Source: Deltaproteobacteria bacterium
GTDB taxonomy: Bacteria > JAMCPX01
DNA: 7,590 nucleotides
Reading direction: 5' to 3'
NCBI GenBank assembly: GCA_023489065.1
Contig: JAMDCL010000069.1
Span: 4,057-11,646, forward strand
The translations under genes were made by a program, and so were the position numbers. The notes under the pieces were generated by a model that was given only the letters and a program-made list of their open reading frames with translations, did no database searches and was not told where the DNA came from. Every line of letters begins with the position of its first letter. The stretch's first letter is position 1. Shown piece by piece: positions 1-6,679 of this stretch.

Positions 1-1
1 G

Positions 2-802
2 AATGCATGGAAGATTATACAGCTTTCCCGGCATCCGGAAAGACCGTATACCTATGATTATATCTATCTTATTTCCAATGAATTCATAGAGATCCACGGA
101 GACCGCAGATTTAAGGATGACCCTGCCCTCGTTGCAGGGATAGGCCTGCTCGATAAGCACCGCGTCGTATTTATCGGCGAACAGAAAGGCCGGGGTGCAA
201 AGGACAGGGCTTTGAGAAACTTCGGCATGCCGCATCCGGAAGGCTACAGAAAAGCTATGCGAGCGATGGACATAGCACAAAAATTCGGACTTCCCATCAT
301 TACGTTTATCGATACCCCGGGTGCATACCCGGGCATCGGCGCCGAGGAACGCGGTCAGGCCGAGGCAATATCCGCATCCATATTGAAATTGGCCGCTCTA
401 CCGGTCCCGGTAATCGGCTGTATCATAGGCGAAGGCAGCAGCGGCGGAGCCCTCGCAATAGGTCTTGTCGATAAAATGCTGATGCTTGAATATGCCGTCT
501 ACTCCGTTATATCGCCCGAAGGATGCGCCTCGATTCTATGGAAGGACCAATCAAAGGCACCGCTCGCAGCAGAGGCTTTAAAGTTAACGTCATATGAATT
601 GAACAAGGCGGGTATCGCCGATACCATATTGAAAGAACCGCCGGGCGGGGCACACAATGATTCCAAATTCATGGCACAAACGATAAAAGATGCCCTTTTG
701 AATGCCCTCGAGGAGCTCAATGCCATACCGCCGGATGAGCTTGTTAAAAACAGATATGCCAGGTATAGGACTATAGGACAGTTCAGGGAGGCAGCAGAGT
801 AA
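2..802 (+). CDS. accA: Acetyl-CoA carboxylase carboxyltransferase subunit alpha (5'-truncated)
   Basis: AccA, with AccD, transfers the carboxyl group from carboxybiotin on the carrier protein to acetyl-CoA, making malonyl-CoA for fatty acid synthesis in the cytoplasm. The reading frame is open from base 2 with no start, so the gene enters from the left edge. The 266 residues present lack about 50 N-terminal residues relative to the usual 315-325. Family landmarks are clear: RHPERPYTYDYI near the left end, EFIEIHGDRRFKDDPA (about residues 27-42), RNFGMPHPEGYRKA (72-85), FIDTPGAYPGIGAEERGQ (about 102-119), the glycine-rich GEGSSGGALAIG (143-154) that builds the oxyanion/CoA site, and SPEGCASILWKD (171-182). 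The catalytic core is intact. The stop lies 6 nt before gspL, which suggests one transcript. Identification is firm; only the N-terminus is out of view. Confidence 0.97.
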   Translation, partial: NAWKIIQLSRHPERPYTYDYIYLISNEFIEIHGDRRFKDDPALVAGIGLLDKHRVVFIGEQKGRGAKDRALRNFGMPHPEGYRKAMRAMDIAQKFGLPIITFIDTPGAYPGIGAEERGQAEAISASILKLAALPVPVIGCIIGEGSSGGALAIGLVDKMLMLEYAVYSVISPEGCASILWKDQSKAPLAAEALKLTSYELNKAGIADTILKEPPGGAHNDSKFMAQTIKDALLNALEELNAIPPDELVKNRYARYRTIGQFREAAE

Positions 803-808
803 CATTGT

Positions 809-2260
809 ATGGGTAACATATTCGGGATTGACATTGGAAGATATTCGGTAAAAATGGCCGGTATCAAGACAACGATGCGGGGTTCGGAGCTGAATCTGTC
901 GAAAGAATTTATTTTCCCTGAAGGGACAGGCGTATTTTCCGATTCCAATGTGAATAGTCTGAGGGATTTCTTTGCTGTCGAAGGATTGGCGTCTTCGGAC
1001 GTAATCGTAAGCATTCCGTCGGATCTCATATCCATACATACCATTTCAGTCCCCTTTACCAATGATAAGTTTATTGCGAAGGCAATAGGTTCGGAACTCG
1101 AAGAGGTGAGCACCGTAAGCCTCGAAGAGACTACCATGGATTACAACATCGTTCGCAAAGAAGAAGGACATTCCTCGGTAATCACTTTTTCCATCAAGAG
1201 CGACACGATGAAACTATGGCTTGACGCACTCCTGCTTCTGGGTCTGGATCCCAATACCGTCGGCGTATCCCACTGTGCTTATGCAAACCTTGCAACCTAT
1301 TTAAAACTGGACAACCCTTTTGTCATCATAGACATAGGACACGCTCATACGTCCCTTTCTTTCATAGATGGCAACGGGCTATTCATGGCAAGAGATATCC
1401 GGATAACCGCACCGATGATGGGACTGACATCCGGGAACCTTACGCCCGGCGAAGAAGTCAAAAACACCTTCATCAACCAGATAAAGTTCGCGGTGGATGC
1501 CGTTGAAAAGAAACACAACGTCAAAACAGAAACAGCGGTTTTTGCAGGGAGATTTTCCGGTGCAGGCAGTTTATTCGAGAAACAGCTCGGGTTGCAGACC
1601 TTTTCCGTACCGGCCAACGATATCGCCAGGGTTGTGGTAAATGAGAACACCTCCGTGGAGCCGCACTATACCCTCGCATTGGCATTGGCCATGGGCAGTA
1701 TTATGAAAAGACCCCGCAATACCGTAAATTTGAGGAGGGGATCTTTCAGGTTCCAGCGCGCGATAGAGCAGATAAAAGGAAGGCTGTTAACCACGCTGAG
1801 TATAGCAGGCCTGCTCGTTGTTATGGTTATCGTTAATATCTCGTACGGTTATGTGAGCTTGAGCCGCAAGAGGAACATCCTCGAAACAAGAATGCACACC
1901 TTGTTCAAAAAGGCGTTTCCCCATGAGCCTTCGCTCGGGGATCCGCTCGGTACCATGCAGTATCTGGTTGCAAAGGAAAAGAAGAAGGCGGAAAATTTAT
2001 CGAGTTCAACACCTGCTACCGAGCTGCTCAGAGAATTGAGTACGGCCATACCGAAGGACATTAAAGTCGATGTAACGGAACTTTCGATAGATCCCGAACA
2101 AATATCGCTCATCGCAAAAACTCCCTCGATAGACGCAATCGATAAAATAGTTGCAGGCATTAAAAATCTGGGCAATGTAAAAGACGTAAAGGTTATAGAT
2201 ACCAACAGGTCGGCCGATCAAAAAAGTTTCAAGTTTCAATTAAGCATAACACTAAAATAA
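809..2260 (+). CDS. gspL: Type II secretion system inner-membrane protein GspL (PilM/PilN-like)
   Basis: This 483-residue protein fits GspL, which recruits the secretion ATPase GspE to the inner membrane and pairs with GspM. The cytoplasmic part (about 1-310) has an actin-like/PilM fold signature: FGIDIGRYSVKM (5-16) as the phosphate-1 loop, FVIIDIGHAHTSLSF (171-185) as phosphate-2, and AVFAGRFSGAGSLF (243-256) in the adenosine-site position. A PRNTVNLRRGSF stretch (302-313) resembles the NL-x-x-G linker that precedes the membrane helix in GspL and the INLLP-type motif of PilN. One membrane helix spans about 327-346. A helical linker (350-395) and a ferredoxin-like periplasmic domain (about 403-482) follow. 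The start is 6 nt after accA; a GGGAGG 17 nt upstream is too far to be a normal ribosome site, so coupling to accA is likely. The stop overlaps gspM as TAATG. A type IV pilus PilM-PilN fusion is the alternative, but gspM and gspN downstream favour T2SS. Confidence 0.85.
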   Translation: MGNIFGIDIGRYSVKMAGIKTTMRGSELNLSKEFIFPEGTGVFSDSNVNSLRDFFAVEGLASSDVIVSIPSDLISIHTISVPFTNDKFIAKAIGSELEEVSTVSLEETTMDYNIVRKEEGHSSVITFSIKSDTMKLWLDALLLLGLDPNTVGVSHCAYANLATYLKLDNPFVIIDIGHAHTSLSFIDGNGLFMARDIRITAPMMGLTSGNLTPGEEVKNTFINQIKFAVDAVEKKHNVKTETAVFAGRFSGAGSLFEKQLGLQTFSVPANDIARVVVNENTSVEPHYTLALALAMGSIMKRPRNTVNLRRGSFRFQRAIEQIKGRLLTTLSIAGLLVVMVIVNISYGYVSLSRKRNILETRMHTLFKKAFPHEPSLGDPLGTMQYLVAKEKKKAENLSSSTPATELLRELSTAIPKDIKVDVTELSIDPEQISLIAKTPSIDAIDKIVAGIKNLGNVKDVKVIDTNRSADQKSFKFQLSITLK

Positions 2261-2817
2261 TGGGTAGTTTCTTCAATAAATTCGACATAGTTCTGGAGAT
2301 AAAAAGGGCATTGGGAAGTCTGAGCCACAGAGAGAAATGGCTGCTCTACAGCGCATTGTCCCTGACGGTACTGGTCATACTGGACCTCGGGGTATTGACA
2401 CCGCTGTACCGCAACAGCAAGAGGATGAAGAAGGAGATACAGTCGGACAGGTCTGCACTGGTTGAGATGCAGAAGCTTTATACGGCGCATAAAAAGTACG
2501 AGGTATTGCTCCGGGGTAACGAAAGCGTACCGAAGGATTTTTCCATCATGACATACCTCCAGAGCGTGGCAAATGCGGCGGGTGTGTCCTACGATTCAAT
2601 ACAGCCGAGGTCTTCGTCGGACAGCAGCACATCGTATGTCGACGTCCGGCTCAAGAATATAAACCTGTATCAATTGACCGACCTTCTGTTTAAAATAGAG
2701 ATAGGGGGCCAGTATCAGTTGAAGATAAAAAGACTCAACGTGAGGACATCGTACAGCAATCCATCGATGCTTGATGTGGGCTTACAGGTCGTCATGCCGG
2801 GATCAGCCAATGAATAA
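2260..2817 (+). CDS. gspM: Type II secretion system protein GspM
   Basis: This 185-residue bitopic protein has the GspM/PilO layout. A short cytoplasmic N-terminus ends in LSHREKWLL (21-29), a motif typical of GspM. A membrane helix follows (about 27-46), then a charged helical/coiled-coil stretch (50-85). The C-terminal periplasmic domain begins near FSIMTYLQSVANAAGV (94-109) and has the mixed beta/alpha pattern of the ferredoxin-like fold used for pairing with GspL. GspM sits in the inner membrane and stabilises GspL in the assembly platform. The ATG shares one base with the gspL stop (TAATG), so translation is coupled. Family-level identity rests on topology, the RE-x-W-L motif and gene order, because GspM sequences diverge widely. 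A PilO-like pilus protein is the main alternative. Confidence 0.8.
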   Translation: MGSFFNKFDIVLEIKRALGSLSHREKWLLYSALSLTVLVILDLGVLTPLYRNSKRMKKEIQSDRSALVEMQKLYTAHKKYEVLLRGNESVPKDFSIMTYLQSVANAAGVSYDSIQPRSSSDSSTSYVDVRLKNINLYQLTDLLFKIEIGGQYQLKIKRLNVRTSYSNPSMLDVGLQVVMPGSANE

Positions 2818-3745
2818 AATATTGAAAAAAATAAAAAATTTCTTTGTTTCCGTAAAAGATTTTCTGATAGAAAAGAAATGGACGCTGGTAAAAGGGGCCG
2901 CATACGTGGCAGTTGTTATTCTCTTCTATGTTATTTTTTTATGGTTCCTTTTCCCTTACCATGAAGCCGTCATGAGACTGAGCGACGAACTGAAAACGAA
3001 AACATCCCTGGATGTAACCATAAGAAAGGCAAGGGGAGCCTTCCCTTTCGGATTAAATCTCTCCGATGTCGTTGTTACGGAAAAGGTGGGCACTCAGGAA
3101 AGTCCTTTATTCGAAGCACGTACTGTAGAAATCGTACCTGGTATACTGTCCCTGCTCAGGGGCTGGGTAACGTTAAAGATATACTCCAGGCTTTACAACG
3201 GCCAGGCATGGATAGACTTTGGCAGCAATAGAAAAGATTTTCGTTTGAACTGTGTGATCAAGGACATATACATTGACCGGTATTCTCTGATAAAAAGCAA
3301 TTACGGCTTGAATATGGATGGTATACTGGACGTAAAATTAGCTGTAACAGGCGGCGTGAACGATTTTTCGAAAGATAAGGGCAGCGGCCTTATCCACATG
3401 AAGAACGTTGTCCTGAAACCTTCGAAGATCTTCGGCATTTTTGCGCTGCCGAACACCAATGTCGGCGATATCAACATGCCCCTCTTCATAAAAGGCGGCG
3501 TGATTTCCTTTCAGGACGCATCTCAGACCGGCAGCGACGTGAATTCCAAACTCGATGGAAGTATTATCCTGCTTAATCCCCTTCAGAACAGCGTATTGAA
3601 TCTGAAGCTGCGGTTTAACCCTTCACCTGTCTTAGAGCAGCAGATAAAAAAGAGCATACCGTTTTTTAATCTGACGAGAGACAACTCCGGTTATTTCAAC
3701 GTGCCCATCACGGGAAGTCTCGGCATGCCGGGGTTTGCTCAATGA
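2810..3745 (+). CDS. gspN: Type II secretion system protein GspN
   Basis: The 311-residue product has a basic cytoplasmic N-terminus (MNKILKKIKN), one membrane helix (about 29-48, ending FLWFLFPY), and a beta-strand-rich periplasmic part. Features seen in GspN and in AsmA-like proteins include FPYHEAVMRL just after the helix, the RKARGAFPFGLNLSDVVV segment (72-89), which matches a conserved PFGL-x-L-x-D-V pattern, and a C-terminal NSGYFNVPITGSLGMP (292-307). GspN is an accessory T2SS component found in only some lineages and its role is poorly defined; known members are anchored in the inner membrane. I chose the ATG at 2810, which overlaps gspM by 8 nt and has a weak GGGA 7 nt upstream. The frame is open further upstream (TTG at 2771, ATG at 2774), but those starts would add a non-hydrophobic extension buried inside gspM. 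Confidence 0.8.
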   Translation: MNKILKKIKNFFVSVKDFLIEKKWTLVKGAAYVAVVILFYVIFLWFLFPYHEAVMRLSDELKTKTSLDVTIRKARGAFPFGLNLSDVVVTEKVGTQESPLFEARTVEIVPGILSLLRGWVTLKIYSRLYNGQAWIDFGSNRKDFRLNCVIKDIYIDRYSLIKSNYGLNMDGILDVKLAVTGGVNDFSKDKGSGLIHMKNVVLKPSKIFGIFALPNTNVGDINMPLFIKGGVISFQDASQTGSDVNSKLDGSIILLNPLQNSVLNLKLRFNPSPVLEQQIKKSIPFFNLTRDNSGYFNVPITGSLGMPGFAQ

Positions 3746-3750
3746 ATTTT

Positions 3751-3866
3751 CTTTTTCCGCCATTCATACAATCGTTTATCCTTCCCGCGAAAGCGGGAAC
3801 CCGGACGTTACCGGACTACGTTCACGAAACCATGAATTCCGCATCACGAGACGAATGACGAAAAAG
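3751..3866. repeat. Outer imperfect inverted repeat framing the REP core
   Basis: The left arm CTTTTTCCGCCATTC (3751-3765) and the right arm GAATGACGAAAAAG (3853-3866) are reverse complements except for one bulged C and one C/A mismatch. They enclose the REP core and about 50 nt of further sequence with a tandem CCGGAC (3801-3806 and 3811-3816). The ends CGCCATTC and GAATGACG (3758-3765, 3853-3860) resemble the CGTCATTC edges commonly seen next to this class of palindrome. The whole block could therefore be one roughly 100-nt mobile or degenerate element. The right arm overlaps the AAGGAG ribosome site of the protease gene by its first three bases, so folding could compete with translation. 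Function is inferred; the pairing is seen directly. Confidence 0.5.
3782..3799. repeat. REP-type palindrome core (7-bp stem, GAAA loop)
   Basis: TTCCCGC and GCGGGAA pair perfectly around a GAAA tetraloop closed by a C-G pair, giving a very stable small hairpin. The string CCCGCGAAAGCGGG is the core of a class of short interspersed palindromes (REP elements) scattered between genes of many proteobacteria, often many copies per genome and thought to be spread by REP-associated transposases. It lies in the gap between gspN and the protease gene, a normal place for REP elements. It may protect the 3' end of the gsp transcript or separate its expression from the protease. Only one copy is in this window, so repeat status rests on recognising the motif. 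Confidence 0.7.
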
Positions 3867-3869
3867 GAG
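3864..3869 (+). promoter_or_regulatory. Ribosome binding site that fixes the protease start
   Basis: AAGGAG lies 9 nt before the ATG at 3879. That ATG opens a clean signal peptide. The frame stays open upstream to 3735, but the extra 48 codons run through the palindromic element and overlap the gspN end, so they are not credible protein sequence. Confidence 0.85.
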
Positions 3870-3878
3870 CAATACTTT

Positions 3879-6314
3879 ATGAAGCATATCCAGCAGAAAA
3901 TAGTGCTTGTCCTGTCCATCCTGTTAACCGCACTGCCTGCACATGCATATACCAAAGCCGATCCGCTGCTTGTCCAACTCTACAATGCCGTCAACAGCTT
4001 CTCGCCGTACCGGTCATTGCCTACACCGATACTGTCGAATAATGCCATCAGTTCGTCTCCATCCGGAGACATTATGGTGAACATTTTATTGAAAACGACG
4101 GCACCGGACAGCATGAAGCGGTTTATTGTCAGCAATCATGGCACGGTCGGCACCTCGATAAACGGCATCCTCACCGCGACTGTTCCGCTTTCCCTTGTTC
4201 CGGAATTGACGGGAAAACAGAGTCTGCTCAATATTGTACTCTCTCGTACCTTGCATCCCCTGCTGGATGTGAGCGTGCCAGCCGTGCAGGGCAATCTTGT
4301 CCATAGCGGGGACAACGGTGTCCTGCCGAGACCCTACACAGGCAGGAATGTCATTATCGGCATCATCGACACGGGCATCGATCTGACACATCCGGACTTC
4401 CATTATCCTGACGGCTCCACAAGGGTCATAGCATTATGGGATCAGAATGCCGCCGGCATTCCGCCTACCGGTTACAGCTATGGTGACCAATGTACGGGCT
4501 ATCAGATAAATACAGGCAAGTGCAGTGAGATTGATTCAGTCGGTCACGGAACGCACGTCGCAGGGATAGCAGACAGCAGTAACAGCACCTATACCGGTAT
4601 GGCTCCTGATGCCATGTTGGTAATAGTAAAAACGAACATGGACGAGGGCGGCATTCTCGACGGGATCAATTATATCTTTTCCCTCGCATCGCAGTACCAT
4701 GTGCCCGCAGTCATCAATATGAGTCTGGGTGCACAGTACTATGCCCATGATAATTCTTCCAATACGGAACAGGCCATAGACAGTCTTGTGAACCAGGCAC
4801 CCGGCAGGGCAATTGTCGTGGCTGCCGGCAATGACGGTGCAAACGCCATTCACCTCGGGCTTAACGCCATGACCGGCACATCCTATGGATCATATTTTTC
4901 CGTGGTCTCAACCACCGCCGGCACGGTTAACACGGCAGAGATGCAGGTATGGTATTATACGACAACCGCCGCAAACTCCAACCTCGCTTTCGCACTGGGC
5001 GTGATAGACCCGTCAACCGGAAACATTCTGTCAATAACGCCCTTTACGACACCGACAGTGCCCAACGCACAGCCCCTGTCGGCTGCACTGTCCAATAACT
5101 ACGGCTCTGCAGTAATTGCCGGTGCTACTACTGCAAACGGCTCACAGATACAAAACGAGGTTTTACTTCAAATTTCGGACAATGGAAGCTCAAGCATAAA
5201 CCTTACAAACTCCATGACTGCATACCGGTATGCCCTGTTTGTCCGGAACAGCAGTGCATTTGACCAGCCATTGAATGCATGGTTTGATTCTGAAAACGCC
5301 CTGTTCGATACCATGACCTCAATATCCGTTCCCGGTTACCAGACCGTTCAGGGTGATACTTCTGACACCATTTCATTCCCTGCAACAGCGCGGTATGCGA
5401 TTGCGGTTGGATCGTTTGTTACCCGGAACGAGTGGCCCACAGAAGCATCGCTGACCCAGCCGGCATGCATTTCCCTGAATAACGGCGTTTCCTGCTATGA
5501 ACCGCCCATTGGCAGCCTGTCGTTTTTTTCCAGCAACGGCCCCACCCCGGATCCCACCGCAACCGGGATAAAGCCGAACATTACGGCGCCGGGTGAGGTT
5601 ATCGTTTCGGCCCTTTCGACCCAGGCCTCTTTCCCGACATCACAGACGACGCCCGATGGCAAGCACCTTGCAGACCTCGGCACCAGCATGGCCTGTCCGC
5701 ATGTAACCGGAGCCCTTGCGTTGCTGTTCGATAGAAATGACGGGTTGAATATAACGCAGACCATGACATTTCTCGGATCAAGTGCAACAACGGATACCTA
5801 TACGGGGACTTTACCGAATAACAACTGGGGGGACGGTATGCTCAATGCCTTAAGCCTGGTGCAGTCTGCAGGAGCAACGCCAACACCGACAACCGGCCCC
5901 GGTATTTCCAATGTTATAGCAACGAAGATTGGCACGTCGAACGCCGAGATTACCTGGTCAACGGATGGTCTCAGCACAAGCTCTGTCAGGTACTGGGTAG
6001 CATCGGACCCTACGGGCACGACAGGTCTTACCGGTACGACAACCATGACAGAGGAACACATTGTTGACCTTACCGGTTTACATTCGAATACGAATTATTC
6101 CTACCAAGTCATATCTGTCGATCCATACGGAAATACGTCCGTCTATCCGCCTGCGGGAGGAAACGGTTTAAAGACATCCAAACCGAGTTCATCGGGGTGC
6201 ATGTGTACACAATCCGGCGGAACGTTGAATGCGGGAGATATGCTGCCCTCCGTGCTGGTCCTCATAGGATGGCTTGTCATGGTTGGGCTGGTAAAGCAAA
6301 AGAGGGTATTCTGA
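3879..6314 (+). CDS. Secreted subtilisin-family (S8) serine protease with FN3-like domain and MYXO-CTERM-like tail
   Basis: An 811-residue exported endopeptidase. Residues 1-23 form a Sec signal peptide with an AHA cleavage site. Residues about 60-135 look like an inhibitor-I9-type propeptide. The catalytic domain shows all S8 landmarks: Asp164 in GIIDTGID, His223 in VGHGTHVAG, oxyanion Asn318 in VAAGND and Ser603 in GTSMACPHVTGA. Between Asn318 and Ser603 are 284 residues, far more than the 65 or so in subtilisin; the part at about 335-480 has a strand-rich pattern like the jelly-roll insert of CspB-like S8 proteases. Cys pairs 205/214 and 530/539 may be disulfides. A TPTPTTGP linker leads to a fibronectin-III-like domain (about 675-767). 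The tail is Ser-rich, then GCMC (773-776), a hydrophobic helix (about 788-804) and KQKR, matching the tripartite plan of MYXO-CTERM sorting tails. Its place behind gspLMN suggests a T2SS substrate anchored at the surface. The natural substrate is unknown. Confidence 0.9.
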   Translation: MKHIQQKIVLVLSILLTALPAHAYTKADPLLVQLYNAVNSFSPYRSLPTPILSNNAISSSPSGDIMVNILLKTTAPDSMKRFIVSNHGTVGTSINGILTATVPLSLVPELTGKQSLLNIVLSRTLHPLLDVSVPAVQGNLVHSGDNGVLPRPYTGRNVIIGIIDTGIDLTHPDFHYPDGSTRVIALWDQNAAGIPPTGYSYGDQCTGYQINTGKCSEIDSVGHGTHVAGIADSSNSTYTGMAPDAMLVIVKTNMDEGGILDGINYIFSLASQYHVPAVINMSLGAQYYAHDNSSNTEQAIDSLVNQAPGRAIVVAAGNDGANAIHLGLNAMTGTSYGSYFSVVSTTAGTVNTAEMQVWYYTTTAANSNLAFALGVIDPSTGNILSITPFTTPTVPNAQPLSAALSNNYGSAVIAGATTANGSQIQNEVLLQISDNGSSSINLTNSMTAYRYALFVRNSSAFDQPLNAWFDSENALFDTMTSISVPGYQTVQGDTSDTISFPATARYAIAVGSFVTRNEWPTEASLTQPACISLNNGVSCYEPPIGSLSFFSSNGPTPDPTATGIKPNITAPGEVIVSALSTQASFPTSQTTPDGKHLADLGTSMACPHVTGALALLFDRNDGLNITQTMTFLGSSATTDTYTGTLPNNNWGDGMLNALSLVQSAGATPTPTTGPGISNVIATKIGTSNAEITWSTDGLSTSSVRYWVASDPTGTTGLTGTTTMTEEHIVDLTGLHSNTNYSYQVISVDPYGNTSVYPPAGGNGLKTSKPSSSGCMCTQSGGTLNAGDMLPSVLVLIGWLVMVGLVKQKRVF

Positions 6315-6386
6315 CCGCGCGGACCGTCTTTTTTCACTCTTGCATTTCCCGGATTGACCCGCAAAAATCGATAGATACAGTAACTA

Positions 6387-6414
6387 TTGACTAACCATTT
6401 ATTCAGTATATACT
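6387..6414 (+). promoter_or_regulatory. Sigma-70-type promoter for rpsU-dnaG
   Basis: TTGACT (6387-6392, five of six matches to TTGACA) is followed after 16 nt by TATACT (6409-6414, five of six matches to TATAAT). The surrounding sequence is AT-rich, and transcription would start near 6420, leaving a short leader of about 35 nt before rpsU. The -10 region sits inside a perfect 10-bp palindrome, AGTATATACT (6405-6414), which might be an operator or chance in AT-rich sequence. This is the only convincing promoter in the 140-nt gap after the protease gene. The rest of the gap holds a T6 run (6329-6334) without a usable stem. Confidence 0.7.
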
Positions 6415-6437
6415 TATTTTTTGATTCTACAAAAGAA

Positions 6438-6449
6438 GGGAGGGAAGGA
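6438..6449 (+). promoter_or_regulatory. Strong, doubled ribosome binding site of rpsU
   Basis: Two purine-rich Shine-Dalgarno matches lie in a row: GGGAGGG (6438-6444) about 10 nt before the ATG, and AAGGA (6445-6449) 5 nt before it. This is the strongest translation signal in the window and fits a highly expressed ribosomal protein gene. Confidence 0.75.
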
Positions 6450-6454
6450 TTTTC

Positions 6455-6655
6455 ATGACAAGTGTAATCGTGAGAGACGGAGAAAACTTTGAACAGGCTT
6501 TAAGAAGGTTCAAGAAACTCGTTGAACGGGCAGGCATTCAGACCGAGCTCAGGAAACGGGAATACTACGAAAAACCCAGTGTAGAGAGAAAAAGAAAAGA
6601 GATTGCAGCAAAAAAACGCGTATACAAAAAATTAAAAAAATTATCCTATCTGTAA
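6455..6655 (+). CDS. rpsU: 30S ribosomal protein S21
   Basis: Small basic protein of the 30S subunit head/platform region, needed for efficient initiation on natural mRNAs in species that have it. The 66 residues match the usual 65-71. Recognisable parts are the N-terminal strand [21 protein letters not shown] (here residues 1-20 plus K21), the [19 protein letters not shown] segment (24-42), and a long lysine/arginine-rich C-terminal helix (44-64). The start has a very good ribosome site. dnaG follows after only 24 nt, the beginning of the conserved rpsU-dnaG-rpoD arrangement. Its own sigma-70-type promoter lies just upstream. Confidence 0.97.
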   Translation: MTSVIVRDGENFEQALRRFKKLVERAGIQTELRKREYYEKPSVERKRKEIAAKKRVYKKLKKLSYL

Positions 6656-6679
6656 GTTCCCTCGTAACTGGATACGATA

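Noticed and set aside
316..333. Perfect inverted repeat CCCGGGT-GCAT-ACCCGGG inside accA
   Set aside because: It falls exactly on the conserved TPGAYPG residues; two Pro-Gly codon pairs read as CCGGG naturally give this palindrome. Probably codon coincidence.
499..1137. 212-codon minus-strand frame across the accA-gspL junction
   Set aside because: Antisense to two clearly identified genes and with no family features; a shadow of codon bias.
3744..3772. Possible promoter for the protease gene (TACAAT at 3767-3772)
   Set aside because: No acceptable -35 at 16-18 nt spacing; the -10 match alone is weak support.
3735..3878. Upstream extension of the protease reading frame (48 codons)
   Set aside because: It overlaps the gspN end and the palindromic element, has no ribosome site, and would bury the signal peptide.
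6313..6334. Possible terminator after the protease gene (CCGCGCGG followed by T6)
   Set aside because: The palindrome leaves no loop: at most 2-3 pairs can form, and flanking bases mismatch. No usable stem next to the T run.
6197..6394. 65-codon + strand frame across the protease 3' end
   Set aside because: Out of frame with the protease, no ribosome site, low-complexity shadow composition and no recognisable protein features.
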